This document shows, piece after piece, positions 37,501 through 49,800 of a stretch of 64,000 bases of DNA. The stretch comes from Acorus gramineus (lineage: Eukaryota; Streptophyta; Magnoliopsida; Acorales; Acoraceae). The notes beneath the pieces are model-generated. The model saw only the letters and a program-made list of their open reading frames with translations. It did not search any database and had not been told where the DNA came from. The translations under genes were made by a program, and so were the position numbers. Location: positions 6,070,478-6,134,477 of the forward strand of contig CM060855.1 of NCBI GenBank assembly GCA_030737835.1, in the 5' to 3' direction. Each line of letters begins with the position of its first letter. Positions within the stretch are counted from its first letter, which is position 1.

Positions 37501-38252
37501 TGCCGTTTCTTAGATGCTCTCTGTCCCCAGTCATTATCCATCCGTGCCCTTGAACTGTCAACCCCATCGCTGGCCCTCCGCCTCCATGGTCGCAGCTGCT
37601 GATGCTCAGCAGCCATAGTTTGGTGGTGGCGCGGATGGTGGTTATGCTGGTTTTGATGGAAAAAATCAGTATTACTTTCCCATGATTGATCCAACCTTTG
37701 CAGCTGCTGTTGCTGGAGGAGTTGTGGTTGCTGATGGCGCCTCCTCTGCCTCTGTTGTGCCTTCCACATCTCATAGGTGCCCTCATCAGCAGTATTGAAC
37801 GGTGCCCCTTCTTCTTCTTCCACCTCACTGATGTTGCTGAGGTGCTCTCTAAACCGTGCTCGCTCATTGAGGATCTCTGGGGAGGGATCGATCCGCCTAT
37901 GATAAGGTGGAGGAGGAGCATGAGTCGTCCTTTCGTCAAGGAAGGCGACCCTATCCCACACACCTCGGCGATGGTGGAAGGCATCCTCCAAGTCCTCATT
38001 GGGGGGAACCACGTGAGGAGGAGGAGGAGGAGGAGGAGGGAGGGGACGGTGGCGGAGGACCTCAATGCGGTTTGGTGGAGCCCTGAAGGAAGGCGGAGGA
38101 GGAGGAGAGGAAAGTGGATGATGAGCATGGGCGTCAACGGGTGGTGTCCAGTGGTACTGGGGATGGGATGTCCTCCGGAGTCTCATGCGGTCTTCCTCAT
38201 CTTCATCCTCCATCACCACCACCTCTCCCGTGCGTAGTTGTTGGAATATCAT
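25574..38252 (-). CDS. C3H7: CCCH zinc-finger protein, C3H7/ZC3H3 type, 10 exons, 1729 aa
   Basis: Nuclear RNA-binding protein by family; the human relative ZC3H3 acts in mRNA 3'-end processing and export, and the plant role is less defined. Exons on the minus strand: 38252-34541, 33442-33241, 33127-32980, 31759-31633, 31440-31366, 28050-27963, 27841-27574, 27466-27424, 27347-27244, 25996-25574; all GT-AG, phases agree. Five fingers in tandem: C1495-H1514 (CX8CX5CX3H), C1522-H1539 (CX7CX4CX3H), C1549-H1566 (CX7CX4CX3H), C1576-H1594 (CX7CX5CX3H), C1598-H1617 (CX8CX5CX3H). Before them lie conserved blocks MQLVQKRGTIYTVSTGGFSL, ERIFRVGSIRYKMDSS and NGNQLVRDPKK. The 3.7-kb first exon encodes a low-complexity, Pro-, Gln-, His- and Ser-rich N-terminus with basic KKVIKKLVKRKR. 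The start at 38252 is the first in-frame ATG; ATG 38213 (MEDEDEED, strong context) is an alternative giving 1716 aa. Confidence 0.93.
27848..27962 (-). other. short intron 6 of the CCCH gene, splitting a Glu codon
   Basis: The intron lies between exon 6 (ends GAT GA) and exon 7 (starts A TAT GTT), restoring NDEYVRIGNG. It is listed because the junction decides the reading frame into the zinc-finger array. Confidence 0.85.
28051..31365 (-). other. 3.3-kb intron 5 of the CCCH gene
   Basis: AT-rich; it carries a poly-A run near 28796-28816 and the three-unit array at about 30100-30620. No internal exon or foreign gene was recognised. Confidence 0.6.
30100..30620. repeat. three-copy tandem array in CCCH intron 5
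   Basis: Units of about 169-194 bp each contain TTTAGTCTTCTATGAATGGT, GGATTTGAGATAAAAA and GAGAGTTATCA. Anchors at 30112, 30306 and 30475 give the spacing. Copies differ by small indels and substitutions; no coding frame is conserved. Confidence 0.85.
32051..32090. repeat. T-run plus 17-base G-run in CCCH intron 3
   Basis: An 11-base T run is followed by GGAGGG and then an uninterrupted run of 17 G (32069-32085). On the gene's coding strand this is a C-run. G-runs of this size can form quadruplexes and are prone to sequencing error. Confidence 0.85.
33693..34353. repeat. three-copy ~215-bp tandem array in CCCH intron 1
   Basis: Units of about 214-221 bp start at about 33694, 33915 and 34129 with TTCCTATATCTTTTCCTCAT and contain GCACATGCCGTATATTG, ACAACACATCCAGGCATCAT and GTACCCCAAACAACATAATG. 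Copies 1 and 3 share GTTTATTTTGTGATTA, which is shortened in copy 2. The array fills most of the 1.1-kb first intron. Confidence 0.9.
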
Positions 38253-38269
38253 CTCAGACCAAAGCAAAT

Positions 38270-38302
38270 TTACAGAAATCGATGGCAAAGAAGACTCTCC
38301 AT
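38270..38302 (-). promoter_or_regulatory. 10-codon upstream ORF in the CCCH leader
   Basis: On the minus strand an ATG at 38302 in context AAAATGG (A at -3, G at +4, a strong match) opens a frame of ten codons, MESLLCHRFL, ending in TAA at 38270, 17 bases before the first main-frame ATG at 38252. It lies downstream of the likely TATA box and so probably within the leader. Such uORFs commonly lower translation of the main frame; that is inference here. Confidence 0.6.
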
Positions 38303-38406
38303 TTTCAAATACCAGACCCAAAATCGATATAAACCAGACCCACCAATTATCTTTTGCTAGCCTTATCAGAAGCGTAAAGGAACCTAATTTTTTTGAACCC
38401 GAAATC

Positions 38407-38420
38407 TCTATATATATAAA
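38407..38420 (-). promoter_or_regulatory. probable TATA box of the CCCH gene
   Basis: The minus strand reads TTTATATATATAGAG here, about 160 bases upstream of the first in-frame ATG, which would put transcription start near 38380. Spacing to the uORF and ATG is sensible for a plant gene. Confidence 0.5.
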
Positions 38421-38762
38421 CCCCTAATTTGTTTTGTTCGGTCACAAAAAAGAGATCGAGAATTGCATTTCCTTTTGGTTTCTGGTATATAGTCGTCGGG
38501 CGGACGGATGCTCTCCCAACACCGCATCCACATGCCACGAGGAATGATGGGCTGTCAGTTAAGACGGGTTGGGCCGTGCAGTGCCGGCCCGTTTTACATC
38601 TACATGTATGTTTGAAGAGTGCTATTACACTCAAAATGACCCCCCTCCTCAATTTTTTGGCTGTCACTTTATTTTTGTTTTCATCATTTTCTTTTCCCTT
38701 CATTTTCATTTACTGTGCTCTCACAAAACCAGCCACAGCTCTTCTATGATAACAATAAATAA

Positions 38763-39262
38763 TGTAACGTTTCAGGCTTATAAAAAATTATCCGCTTTAC
38801 CACTAAACGGATTCACGATTTTAAAACACGTCTCGGTGTACAAGAGTTGTGCTCACATATAACAGATATTATTTCCTTTCATTAGACGACGTGGGACTAA
38901 ACACCTTCATCCTCACCCAATCCATGGGCTTCTTGTGACTTTTGGGTCTGGGTTAGGCATCACAATCACCCCCTCTAATGGATCACACATCCTCATGTGA
39001 GGCTACCCACATATACCATCGCATAATTACACATGCTCTGATACCAATTGTAATACTTCATGCTTACACAACAAGAAATTATCATTTTTGCCCCTAAATA
39101 AGCTCATAGTTTTAAAACGCGTCTTAGATTGTAAGAGATGTGTTCACATATAAGCACAGACTAATTTCTTCCATTAGGCAACGTAAAACTAAACACATTC
39201 ACCCTCACCCAATCCATAGATCTCTTCGGACTCTTGGGCTTGAGCTAAACGTCACAACCTCA
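38763..39262 (-). mobile_element. TRIM (terminal-repeat retrotransposon in miniature), 500 bp
   Basis: Two direct repeats of about 206 bp (38763-38968) and 214 bp (39049-39262) flank an interior of only 80 bp. Read on the minus strand each repeat starts TG and ends TTACA. Two bases after the first repeat comes TGGTATCAGAGC (39035-39046), the classic initiator-Met tRNA primer-binding site, and the purine run AGAGGGGG lies just before the second repeat. There is no coding capacity. The two repeats have clearly diverged and no matching target duplication is seen, so the insertion is old. Confidence 0.8.
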
Positions 39263-42057
39263 CTGTCTGTCATTGCAGTTAGGAGACAAAAAGTAGGTAT
39301 ATGCCTCATTATCATGAGTTTCCAATATTTATTCGACTTCATCTTTTGTTTTAAATACTTTTTCGTCGTTCGTGAATGCCTTTTCGATGAAGGTATATAT
39401 TTGAAGTTGATGACAACAGATTCACCACTATTCACCCATTGACACCTTTTTTTTGTTGCTTTTCAGAATTCGTATATATAAATGTTTATAATGTATATAG
39501 TTTCTTAAATGTTGTGGTCATGGACTGAATGATTTGTAATAAATTGGAGAGAGCATTGATATTGAATCACAAGCTGAAGTAAACTGCGATGAAGAAATGA
39601 ACTGAAGACGTTAAACACGATGAAGCAAATGAAGAGTTGATGAAATAGGTTGCGGATTGCTTGCTAACAAGAGGATTGAAACTTATGTATGGTTGACTTA
39701 TATGAGTAAACTTATTCCTGCTGTGATAATAATAGACTAGTGCAAATCGATTGAAGGCACCATAAAAGAAGTGTTTCCTATGTTTAGCATCGTCTTTGTC
39801 TCTGACACATCTTCAAAAAAAGTTCTTCAAAATCTCTGTAAGGTGATGTTTTACTTTTCGAAATTGGGTTTTTGTATTGAACAAAATGAGGTATTTACAT
39901 TGTTTCTAGTAACACATGCAACATTTAATGTGACATACCTTGATAGGGTCATGTTGTCAAATAAGTTCATTTATTCTTGTTGGTTGAACTTAGGAAGGCA
40001 CATACTCCATTATTGATAGTAGATGCATTTCTTATGGTGTTTTAAAGTTAACTTGTCCCTCTTCATATTTCAGAAAAAATGAAAGATAAAACAGTAGTGG
40101 TGAGGCCTCCCAGGCCCCCCATGCCACCACCATCATAACCACAAAGTTCATAACACAGTTTTGAGTTGGATTCACACCCACACCAGTTAGACGAGGAATT
40201 TGACATTTGGAATTCTGGATGGCATCACAAATGTAGTATTAAACAATTTTGTTATTTATAAGATATTTGACTTGTCATTTCCAATGTGGCATACACATTT
40301 TTTCATTGTATCTATTACTTATTTAAGCATATACACCACTAACCAAAGCATATTCATTATTTACAACAGCATTAGCTAGACCTCTCCATAAAACATCAAT
40401 TACCTAAGGCATGGAATGCATATGCCCCGTAAGAAAAAGCGTATACCATATAATAAACACATATACCTTTAAAGAGGGAGCACATAACTCTCAAGCAGAA
40501 AAAACATGTCATGTACATCGAATAGCTGCTTTCAAGTGACTAGACAATGAACAACGCTCCCATTGTCTGCTACCTTCCATGCATGCTGGAGCCATCCATG
40601 ATTGGGTTTTTCTAAAACTTGTCAAGAGCTCTTTGTGCAGGAGAACATCTTTCTTTCCCATGGTAATTCTACATAAGAAGAATTGTATATGTTATGTATG
40701 GAGCATAATATCTAGTGCGTACAATGATGAATATATACATACTCACCTGTTTCAGCTCAAACCAAATGTTAAATTGTATGGAGTACAAATGTTTATGAAC
40801 GATGAACATAGAAAATAAAAACACATTAAGATTAAAAAAAATTGAAACAACATGGCAAAGAAGGGAAGAAATTGATTTAAGATTAAAAGTATTGAAATAA
40901 GATTAAAAATTTTGATTTATGAAACTATATGCTCTAAAAATGATATTGCTTCATACAGCCTCCTTCGCTATGTAGTCTCCTCTAGATAGCTAAAACCGGT
41001 GAAGTAAACGGGATGAAGAAGAAGAGTCTGTTTTTTTGGGATATAGAGTGAACCCGACTTGAAAGTGGTGACGTTGAAGATGCTGAGGCTAAACCATATG
41101 AAAGAGATAAGAGACAGTGAGATGGAGAGGGAAGGGAAGAGAAAAGAGATGGTGAGGCGGGGAGAGAGAGAGAGAGAGAGAGACAGAGAGAGATTGTTTT
41201 GTGGAAAAATGAAAGGGATTGGTTGAAGAGAGAGAGAGAGAGAGTATTTTGTGAAAAATGAAGGGGAGAGAGAAAAAGTTGCATAGGCCTAGTCTTTCCA
41301 TAGTATGGAGTCCCATCCTTTTTTGAAAGGGATCCGTGCTTCCATAGCACCTTTTTCACATCGATTTAAATTTAAAAAATTGAAATACCCATCATGCCTA
41401 TTAAATTAAAAAAAAAACAAACAAAGCCATGTCATATGTGCTGTCTATGTAGGACTTGATGTAGGGTCTGAATTTTTGATTGAGAATAGTGTAACATTTT
41501 CCATGTTTGAATGTTTTACGTGCACGTGATAAGTGAAGCAATGTAATTATTCGATATCAAATATTAAATTAGTGATTAAAAACATAGAATCATGAACATT
41601 TTATTCAATCACTTCATGCATATGTAATGATGAAGCCTGATTTAATAGCATTGGAATTTTTAATTACCACTATTTTGAAAACTGCAACCCATGTATAGAT
41701 TTTTTGAGCTTACATTCTTTTTGTTTCCCTTAATTTCATATCATGGTGATTATAATATATAATTATTCTTTTATGAATATTTTCATTCACAAAAGCTATC
41801 TTCACATTATCTAATACAATATAAAGTCCATAAATGCAATTATACCTAGAATCATGTAGGTTGTTGTGAATTTGACAATCAGTAAAACTGTCTCTTGATA
41901 ATCCAAACTTTCCACCTGATGTATCATTTGGTTACAAGCTTGTCTTAAACTTGTTAAGAGATCCATCGGCTTTCCTTTTCATCTTCAACACCCACGTGTC
42001 GCTAATAGTTTTTCTTTTGGTAGATAAATTTACAAACTCTCATATTTCGTTATTCAT
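39263..42057. other. 2.8-kb AT-rich spacer
   Basis: No gene supported. There are GA microsatellites at about 41162-41182 and 41229-41244. Short open frames (for example near 39771-40016) have no recognisable family. The interval between the TRIM and the LTR block is probably decayed repeat DNA. Confidence 0.4.
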
Positions 42058-45000
42058 CATGTCACGCCCCAGGGCGGCCGTCCCCGAGACGTGACAATAT
42101 ATAAAGTATCAGCTATCAATTACAAGAGGTCAACAATGACTCTAATAAATAACACACAAAGCTGACAAAACAATGATAACTTATAGATCAACAAAAAATG
42201 TGGAAGCATAAATGTATCAATAAGTCTGTAAACCAAAAATATTATTACAGACTCGAATACACAATCACTGTCCTGTGAGAGCCAAGTCTAATCCAAATAA
42301 AATACATCATGTGCAACACGCACGATTTCAAATACATAAATGACACTAGGACTGCTGACATCCTCGCACTCACCAACCGCCGGACAGGACACTCCACGCA
42401 CTCGAACCTCGCCACAGGGAAGCTTCAGCTCCACGCCCAACACTGCCCCTGAAAAAGAAACAGTATGCGAGGGGTGAGCTACAAGCTCAGTGAGTGGCTG
42501 GAAACCAAACACTATTACAACAATTCAATACTAAAACAATTTCCTTTCAAGGAAAAACATGGGTAGAAACCCAATGGATAACAAGGTCACGCGGCGGCGC
42601 AACCAACCTCACCCTCACTCCCGGAAGGAGACTCTTGGGGAGAGACCATATCGTTTGTCGAAGAGACGCAAAATTACTGGTTCACACAACACTACTGGAT
42701 TATCTACATCGAGATAACTGCCCAACGATGTCTTGGAACATCGCTACATAACCGGACCCAACAACTATGGGAATGGACGAACAACGAAATGGGTCACGTG
42801 GCTACGTGACTTCACCTCATCCTCACCCTAGCCCCCCGGAGGGGTGACCCGAGGGACTTTTGGGATAATTCTTATGCTCTACACCCTTCGTCATCCGGTA
42901 ACCCTCTCCCGGATAGCCTCTACCTGGTATACTCCCATGATCAGTACATCTGCCGAACGCATCGGTAGTACCTACAGGTGGGAGCCCTCTGTCAAGACAG
43001 CTTCAACGCCAGGCAGCTTCAACACGGATCCAACAAAGGGGAGAACGACTCCATACTCACAATTTCATTCAGTAGCCCTCTCCTGCTTAGCCTCTACTTG
43101 TCGGCCTTCCACGATCAGTACATCAGCCAGATGTGTACCGCGATACGCATCGGTAGCACCTACAAGTGGTGGCATCAAACAGGACAGCTTCGACGCTGAG
43201 TAGTTTCGACGCACGACGATGTCGGGAGGAAGCACCCCACGTTCGCAAGACAAACCCTATGCGAAAGTCAACTACTCTCGATAACCACATATCGACGATA
43301 ACGAATACTCTTGTACTCCCACACGAGTGCGTTGCTCGGACGCGAGGGGTTACCTCTGCTCTCACACAGAAATAAGCCCAAGGCACATAACCCAACAGGC
43401 GGTTCATACACGCGCCTAGCACAGGTAGACCTAGCTTAATGCCACAACTACCGGCTTCACAAAATCGATAAGATAATGAATTCTCCTGAATTCCAATCGA
43501 GTGCATCGCTCGGATGCACGGGGGCGATTACATCGCTAGCACTCTAATTAATAAGGTACAACCCGACAGCGGGTCATACCCACGCCTATTTCAGATTGGT
43601 CTAATCAGTTTTAACATGCGCATATATATACAGGAGAATTATATCTTAGTTATGTACATGAACTTACATGCACGATAATATAACAATTAATTATAGGGAT
43701 ACTCCCTAACATGGATAAAACATAAACAGTATATATATATATACAACATGCATACCATGCATGGGCTAAATAACATGCATACAAGCATACCTCATACAAA
43801 CATACAAGTATACCTCATACAAACATACTAGCATTCAAGCATATATCCTAAAATGCGTTGGATATCACCAACTTAAAAGGGAAGGGTCAAGCGCGATTTC
43901 GCGCACTAACAGGCGAATGCCAATATTCCCAAACGAATCTGAGTCGAGTAGGAAATCGCATCTACTTACTCAGTTCACGCAAAGAGGGAGGGTGAGAGAG
44001 AGGAAAGTCTCATCCTCTTCGGAAGCTGGTCATAGCTTTGCCCCAACGAGATGGGTGCAACAACCATACCACGTCCTCCAGTCTTATGACCATGGAATAT
44101 TAAGTATGCACCCGGTTATTAACCCAGGTTTAATCATGCTAGACATTACTAACATAGGGAGGTAGTACCATAAATAGGGATTACGTAAGGCATGCATATT
44201 CTATACATTCATGTAAACACACATCACACATGCCCATACATGAAGAGCGCATGCGAACATAATAATTCACACATGAATATGATACATTGGTAAATATTTG
44301 GTAGAATAGAGAGTTCTACACAATATACGAGCTATACTAACCTAGCATGCAAATACCTAGTATATTATGAGTTAGACATGACCATACTACTTATCTAAAT
44401 AAGTAGTATAGTCAGGGTGCCCAACGGATGCGCGACGCACGACTACGTGCATCCAACGCTTCCCGAATGGTTAGATCAAACCACTCAGCGATACCCAGAT
44501 CGCCGCGCGTCCGGTCTACGAGATCTGCAAAACACAGCCAATGATCCACAATTAAAATATGGAACCTCCTGACACTCATATAAGCCTACTTCATGAAGAC
44601 CCTAACTCCTGATACTTTCCACAACATGCATAACAACTTCTTGACACACAATCGAGCAAAACTGCTAAACCTGCTGCAACCAGCCCTACTAATTGATCTC
44701 CACAACACCAAATACACATCCAAAAATTATGAAATAAATCATACACATTCTCTAACATGCTGGGATCATAATCCATGAAGACATTATAACCTAATTTTGC
44801 CTCTACAAGCCCAAAATAAATCACTTCCAGAAGCAGTTCAATTCCTACGCGAATCTGGATAGGCCATGCAAAACAGGTTCTAACTTACAACACAGATATC
44901 ATAATGACCCCAAATTTCATATATAACATCTAGACACATAGATGATCAAATTATATGAAGACATAATCCTAAAAATATGTCTCTAAATACTAGATTCACT

Positions 45001-45860
45001 GAGATCTTTAGGAGATAGAGATTTGTTTTACCAAAACAAGGGGAGGGAAATGGGGAGATGCGGGGTTCTCGACACACCCACAACCACCTCAGCCACCACA
45101 ACCACTACCACCACCTCATCAGCCACTCCACCAGCCCTTCCTTGGCTGAAAATAGGGGGGGTAAGGCATGAGAGGGTGCCAATGAGAAGAGAAACAACAA
45201 TAACAGCAACAACACACACACTCACCCTTTTTCACTCTCTCTACTTGATCCACCTCCTTCATGTTCCTTCTTCACCATCTTCTTTTCCAACACAAAGGGA
45301 AGGAAAAAAGGGGAAAGGAAGAGAAGTTGTCGGATGGGTTGGGAGGGAAGAGAGAGGAAGAGGGGGGTTTTCACTTAAGGGTAGCATTTATCATGAATAA
45401 AGGGGGTTGGTGGGGTGGGTTGACAAGTCAACCTAACCAAGAAAGAAAACAAAACATCAAGACTTGGTCCATACCCCCATTTAGACAGTGCACATGAAAT
45501 CCCACCTCCCAAACCAGTAACGACCAAACCTGGATGCGATTTAGAACTGCATATTTTTCTGAAACGATACCCGAATTTGATGAAATTTTTATGGGTAGTA
45601 CAAAACGTTACCAAGACCCATAATATGCAGTTAGATTTTCAATCAGAGTACTCCAACTCCCGCAGGTGGCTAAAAACCAAAATTTTAGCGACTTCGATCG
45701 AAAAAAATTTAAAGCTCCAAATGACATAGGCATAACATATCATAGAAACTATCTTCTTGTTCATTGCAACGCTACACTCCTTTGATCTTGGATTAACTAT
45801 TGCCTTTTGGTATGAATCTAGCTCATTATCATCCATGGAGATGCATGTATTATAGTATTT
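42058..45860 (+). mobile_element. LTR-like fossil of a Ty3/gypsy retrotransposon (Tekay/Del-like), left end clear, right end uncertain
   Basis: The left end TGTCACGCCCCAGGGCGG is a typical LTR start of large plant chromoviruses, and GTGAGCTACAAGCTCAGTGAG at about 42473 is a phrase I associate with such LTRs. The base composition changes sharply at 42058 from AT-rich to GC-richer DNA with many CG-containing words. Inside lie two sets of diverged internal direct repeats (42918-43023 with 43092-43210; 43295-43440 with 43470-43610) and a hairpin at 44385-44408. No gag-pol coding sequence is present, so it is a solo LTR or a fragment. Part of it (44256-44552) recurs inverted at 62960-63243. It looks old. 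Family and right end are inference. Confidence 0.5.
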
Positions 45861-46558
45861 ACTCTAACTTCAATAGAGATTTAAATGAAAATTTATATAT
45901 ATGTGGGATGCAAATGTCTTTAAATCCAAAAAAATAAAAACATTTTAGAGAGGGTTATGTAAATATAATATTTTATTAGTAACATAATCATCCTAGGGCG
46001 ACATTAGCCCTCTCACCCAAAAAACTATGCTCCCCCACCAAAAAAAAAAAAGGTTGGTGGGATAGGAAGAGAAAGAGAAAAAGAGAGGGAGCTGTTGCGC
46101 GACGACGTGAGGAGAAGGGTCGCTGCTGTGCATGGGAAGCGGTGACACAAGGGGGCCGAGGACGGACGACGAGGAGGGGGAGGCGAACGGTAGCGTGAGG
46201 AGTCTGACCGCTTCGTTGGCCATTCTCTTTCTCCATCTATCTTTATCTTTCATCCTCCGTGGGTCCACTTATAGGGATGACAGTGGGATGAGATAAATAT
46301 GAATCATGCCTCGACCTGATCGGATCGACGAGATCCTCTACATGTCAAACCATTTGTCTCGATCCAATGAAAATATAAAACGGGTTTGTGATTCAAGTGT
46401 TTAATCCGTCCTACCCCATTGTACAATTTTTAAATCACTTGTATCGTTAAAAAAATGATATGATAATTAATTAAACTATATTATTGTAATTATAATTGAT
46501 AAAATATAATTTATATTCGATAAACCGCCACCCTCCTCCACCGTCCCATTCGTCCTCA

Positions 46559-46598
<40 letters not shown>

Positions 46599-46790
46599 AC
46601 ACTCTTTTGTTTTTTTTTTCCATCCCACCATCCTTATTTTTTTTTGTTTAGGGTGGGGGGCTCAAAGCAAGTGGTTGTGGGGATAGTTCCTCCCATCGTC
46701 CTAACCCTTAACCTTCTCCCGAAAACTACTCCGCATATATCTGCACAGGATCATCTCCTCTCTTCATCCATCCTATCATTCATGATATTC
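45861..46790. other. spacer and upstream region of SIP1
   Basis: No gene supported. A CT microsatellite (46562-46596) and pyrimidine-rich DNA precede the SIP1 TATA region. Confidence 0.5.
46562..46596. repeat. CT microsatellite
   Basis: About 17 CT units, some 290 bases upstream of the SIP1 start codon. Confidence 0.9.
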
Positions 46791-46793
46791 TTC

Positions 46794-46830
46794 TATATAT
46801 ATATATATAAATAAATATATATAAATATAA
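46794..46830 (+). promoter_or_regulatory. TATA-rich region before SIP1
   Basis: TATATATATATAAATAAATA and repeats of TATAAATA lie 55-90 bases before the ATG. A TATA box is likely within this tract, which would give a short leader. Confidence 0.4.
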
Positions 46831-46883
46831 ACATAAACAAAAACATAAACCACAAAAGTAGGTTTAGAGGAAGAGATCGATCT

Positions 46884-49800
46884 ATGGCTGTAGGAGGAGC
46901 GGTGAAAGCCGCCGTGGGGGACGCGGTGATCACCTTCATGTGGGTGTTCCTCGTCTCTAGTTTCGGTGCCGTAACCTCGGAACTGGTATCCGCCCTGGGC
47001 CTCCAGGGGACGTGGCCTCCACTCCTGATCACCACCGCACTCATCGCCACCCTCCTCTTCGTCTTCAACCCCATCGCCGACGCCTTGGGCGGCGCCAGCT
47101 TCAACCCCACCGGAAACGCCAGCTTCTACGCCGCCGGCCTCGGCTCCGATGATCTCCTCTCCATGGCCCTCCGATTCCCCGCCCAGGTCGGTCAAATCGA
47201 TCACTCTCTGTATTGTGTTTTTATTTTTGACTGATCGGGTGAGTGAATGACAGGCGGCAGGGGCGGTTGGCGGGGCTCTCGCGATCATGGAGGTGATGCC
47301 CGTGCAACACAAGCACACGCTGGCGGGACCCTCTCTCAAGGTGGACCTGCACACGGGTGCGCTCGCGGAGGGAGTCCTCACATTTCTCATCTCCCTCGCC
47401 GTCCTCCTCATCATAGTCAGGGGACCCAAGAGCCCTCTCATCCAGACCTGGATGCTCGCCATCACCACCGTCGCATTGGTCATCACGGGTTCTGGTTACA
47501 CCGGGCCTTCCATGAACCCCGCCAATGTGAGTGTGATTGTTCTCCTTATTTTTTTTTTTATGTAGGCTCTTTGATTTTCTCTCATCTTTTTCATTCTAAT
47601 TTCATACACCCGAGTACATTTAGAGGGTCTGGATTAATAAATGTGTCCCTCTGATCATGAGTGAGACCCCCCTCCTGATATGGTTCATATTTTGAGGTCT
47701 GGGTTTTACATCCATACCAGAAACACACATGATCTGTGAAAATGATATTCAGAATGGCTGAACATATGGTTTTTAAACAGTTCTCTATTCTACTGGTATG
47801 GGATGGCTGTTTTTTTTTATGTCAATGGTAGGCTTTAGCCCTTTAATATATTAAAGAGAAAGCCCAATGGGAAATTACAGAACAAGGAAAATGGGCATTG
47901 TCCCCATTACCATGTCACTATGTGCATAGAAAGATAGTTAAAAATTGTTTGTTGAGCACATTGTTGTAAAAAGCCTATAAGTATTCAACCCATTAAAACA
48001 GCCTAGAACAACCCATTTTAAAAAAAAATCTCATTTGAAGGTTAAAAAAACAATGATTTATTAGTTTATACAATTGTTTATAAATAGTGATTTATATGAA
48101 ATGTGTTTGTTTATATAAGAAGAAGAAGAAGAAGGCCCAAACATAGCCTATAAGTATTCAACCCATTAAAACAGCCTAGAACAACCCATTTTTAAAAAAA
48201 ATCTCATTTGAAGGTTAAAAAAACCAATGATTTATTAGTTTAAAATAGTGATTTATAAAAACAATGATTTATTAGTTTATACTATTGTTTATAAATAGTG
48301 ATTTATATGAAATGTGTTTGTTTATATAATAATAATAATAAGAAGAAGAAGAAGAAGAAGAAGAAGGCCCAAACATAGCCTATAAGTATTCAACCCATTA
48401 AAACAACCTAGAACAACCCATTTTAAAAAAAAAATATCATTTGAAGGTTAAAAAAAACAATGATTTATTAGTTTAAAATAGTGATTTATAAAAACAATGA
48501 TTTATTAGTTTATACAATTGTTTATAAATAGTGATTTATATGAAATGCGTTTGTTTATATAAAATAGTGATATATATTTATTATATTATTTTATTTGTTG
48601 CCGTGTTCTAAGTGTAACAAACGCACCCTTAGTTGATGGTGATGCTTAGTTGTATATAACCTGCTGGCTCCTGGGCTCTACTTTTAGATCAATAAGCCAG
48701 AGATAATTATTAGGTTCTTAACTGTTTATTTGGTAATTGAATTTATTTATACTGATCAAACACCTTTCAATCATTGGGGATGTGCAATAAGTTCAAGGTG
48801 ACTAAAGTTTTTCAAATACTTGGAGGAGTCTAATGGCGTTTGCTACTTGTTTAATCATTGTTTTTGAGAAGTTGCATAAAACATTCATGCTAATATAACT
48901 AAAGTTCGTGATAGCGTATTAGTGGGGCCGCTATTTAGTTCATAACTTCATATAGACCCAAACCAACACTCTTCCTTTTGAGGGATGTATGGTGATCATA
49001 GAATCCTATGGCATCTCCCTATTGAATGAATAATACAGATCGTGGATGATTGATTATGTACAAGGTTGCCTTAGAAACCGCATTCAGAGAATTACCTCCA
49101 TGAGAATTTTGTTGACTTTATTCCTACATTTTAAAGATGTGTGAAAACGATTGTTGCGCTTCCACTCAACATAGCTAGTTAGTCACATACATGCATCTAT
49201 GCTTAAGTAGTTGAGCAGATGGGTTTTTCTTGATATGTGTGATATTCAGAGCAACGCGTAAACATGTCATCCATTTACATTTTATCCATTTTTAGGTGAT
49301 GTCTACTGAATTTGCATAATATTGGAATATAGTTCACTTACTATTGCTTTCTTTGTTGAGTTTAGTTTTTTTCCCTCTCAATTTATTTCAATCCTCTTAC
49401 AAGTTGAACCCGCTTCGTATATAAATGGTTTAGATTGAGATTCAGCTGTGCTGTACAGAGCATATCTGCTGTCCTTTATAAACCTTCTTTACTTTTATGC
49501 GGGCAATAGATTCACTGGCTCAGTTATCTGTTCATTTCAAGCATATAGAAACTTTAATTTTGGATGATCCATTTGTGGTTATAATGAATCATGAGGGAAG
49601 GCACACCAGCAATTAACCAACGATTTCTTTTTATTCATCCGAATAATGTTGTGGAGCCTGATCCCAGATCCATGTAGAATACCCATTGCTTTCCATAGAA
49701 ATAAACATATTAACATTTTCCAATTTCCCTCCCTGAATTTTTTTCATTTCATATTCTGTTTATTCTATACAGAAGAACTAATTGGGATCCTGATGCATGA

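Noticed and set aside
35542-38237. Plus-strand frames opposite CCCH exon 1
   Set aside because: All are antisense to the long coding exon and lack independent support.
38253-38321. Extension of the CCCH protein to a start at 38321
   Set aside because: The codon at 38321 is TTG, not ATG. The first in-frame ATG is at 38252, and no conserved residues lie before it.
40079-40137. Frame MKDKTVVVRPPRPPMPPPS as a protein fragment
   Set aside because: Short, proline-rich, quickly stopped, with no neighbouring exon or recognised family.
46776-47486. 236-aa minus-strand frame opposite SIP1 exons 1 and 2
   Set aside because: Antisense shadow of GC-rich aquaporin exons, running through the intron without splice logic.
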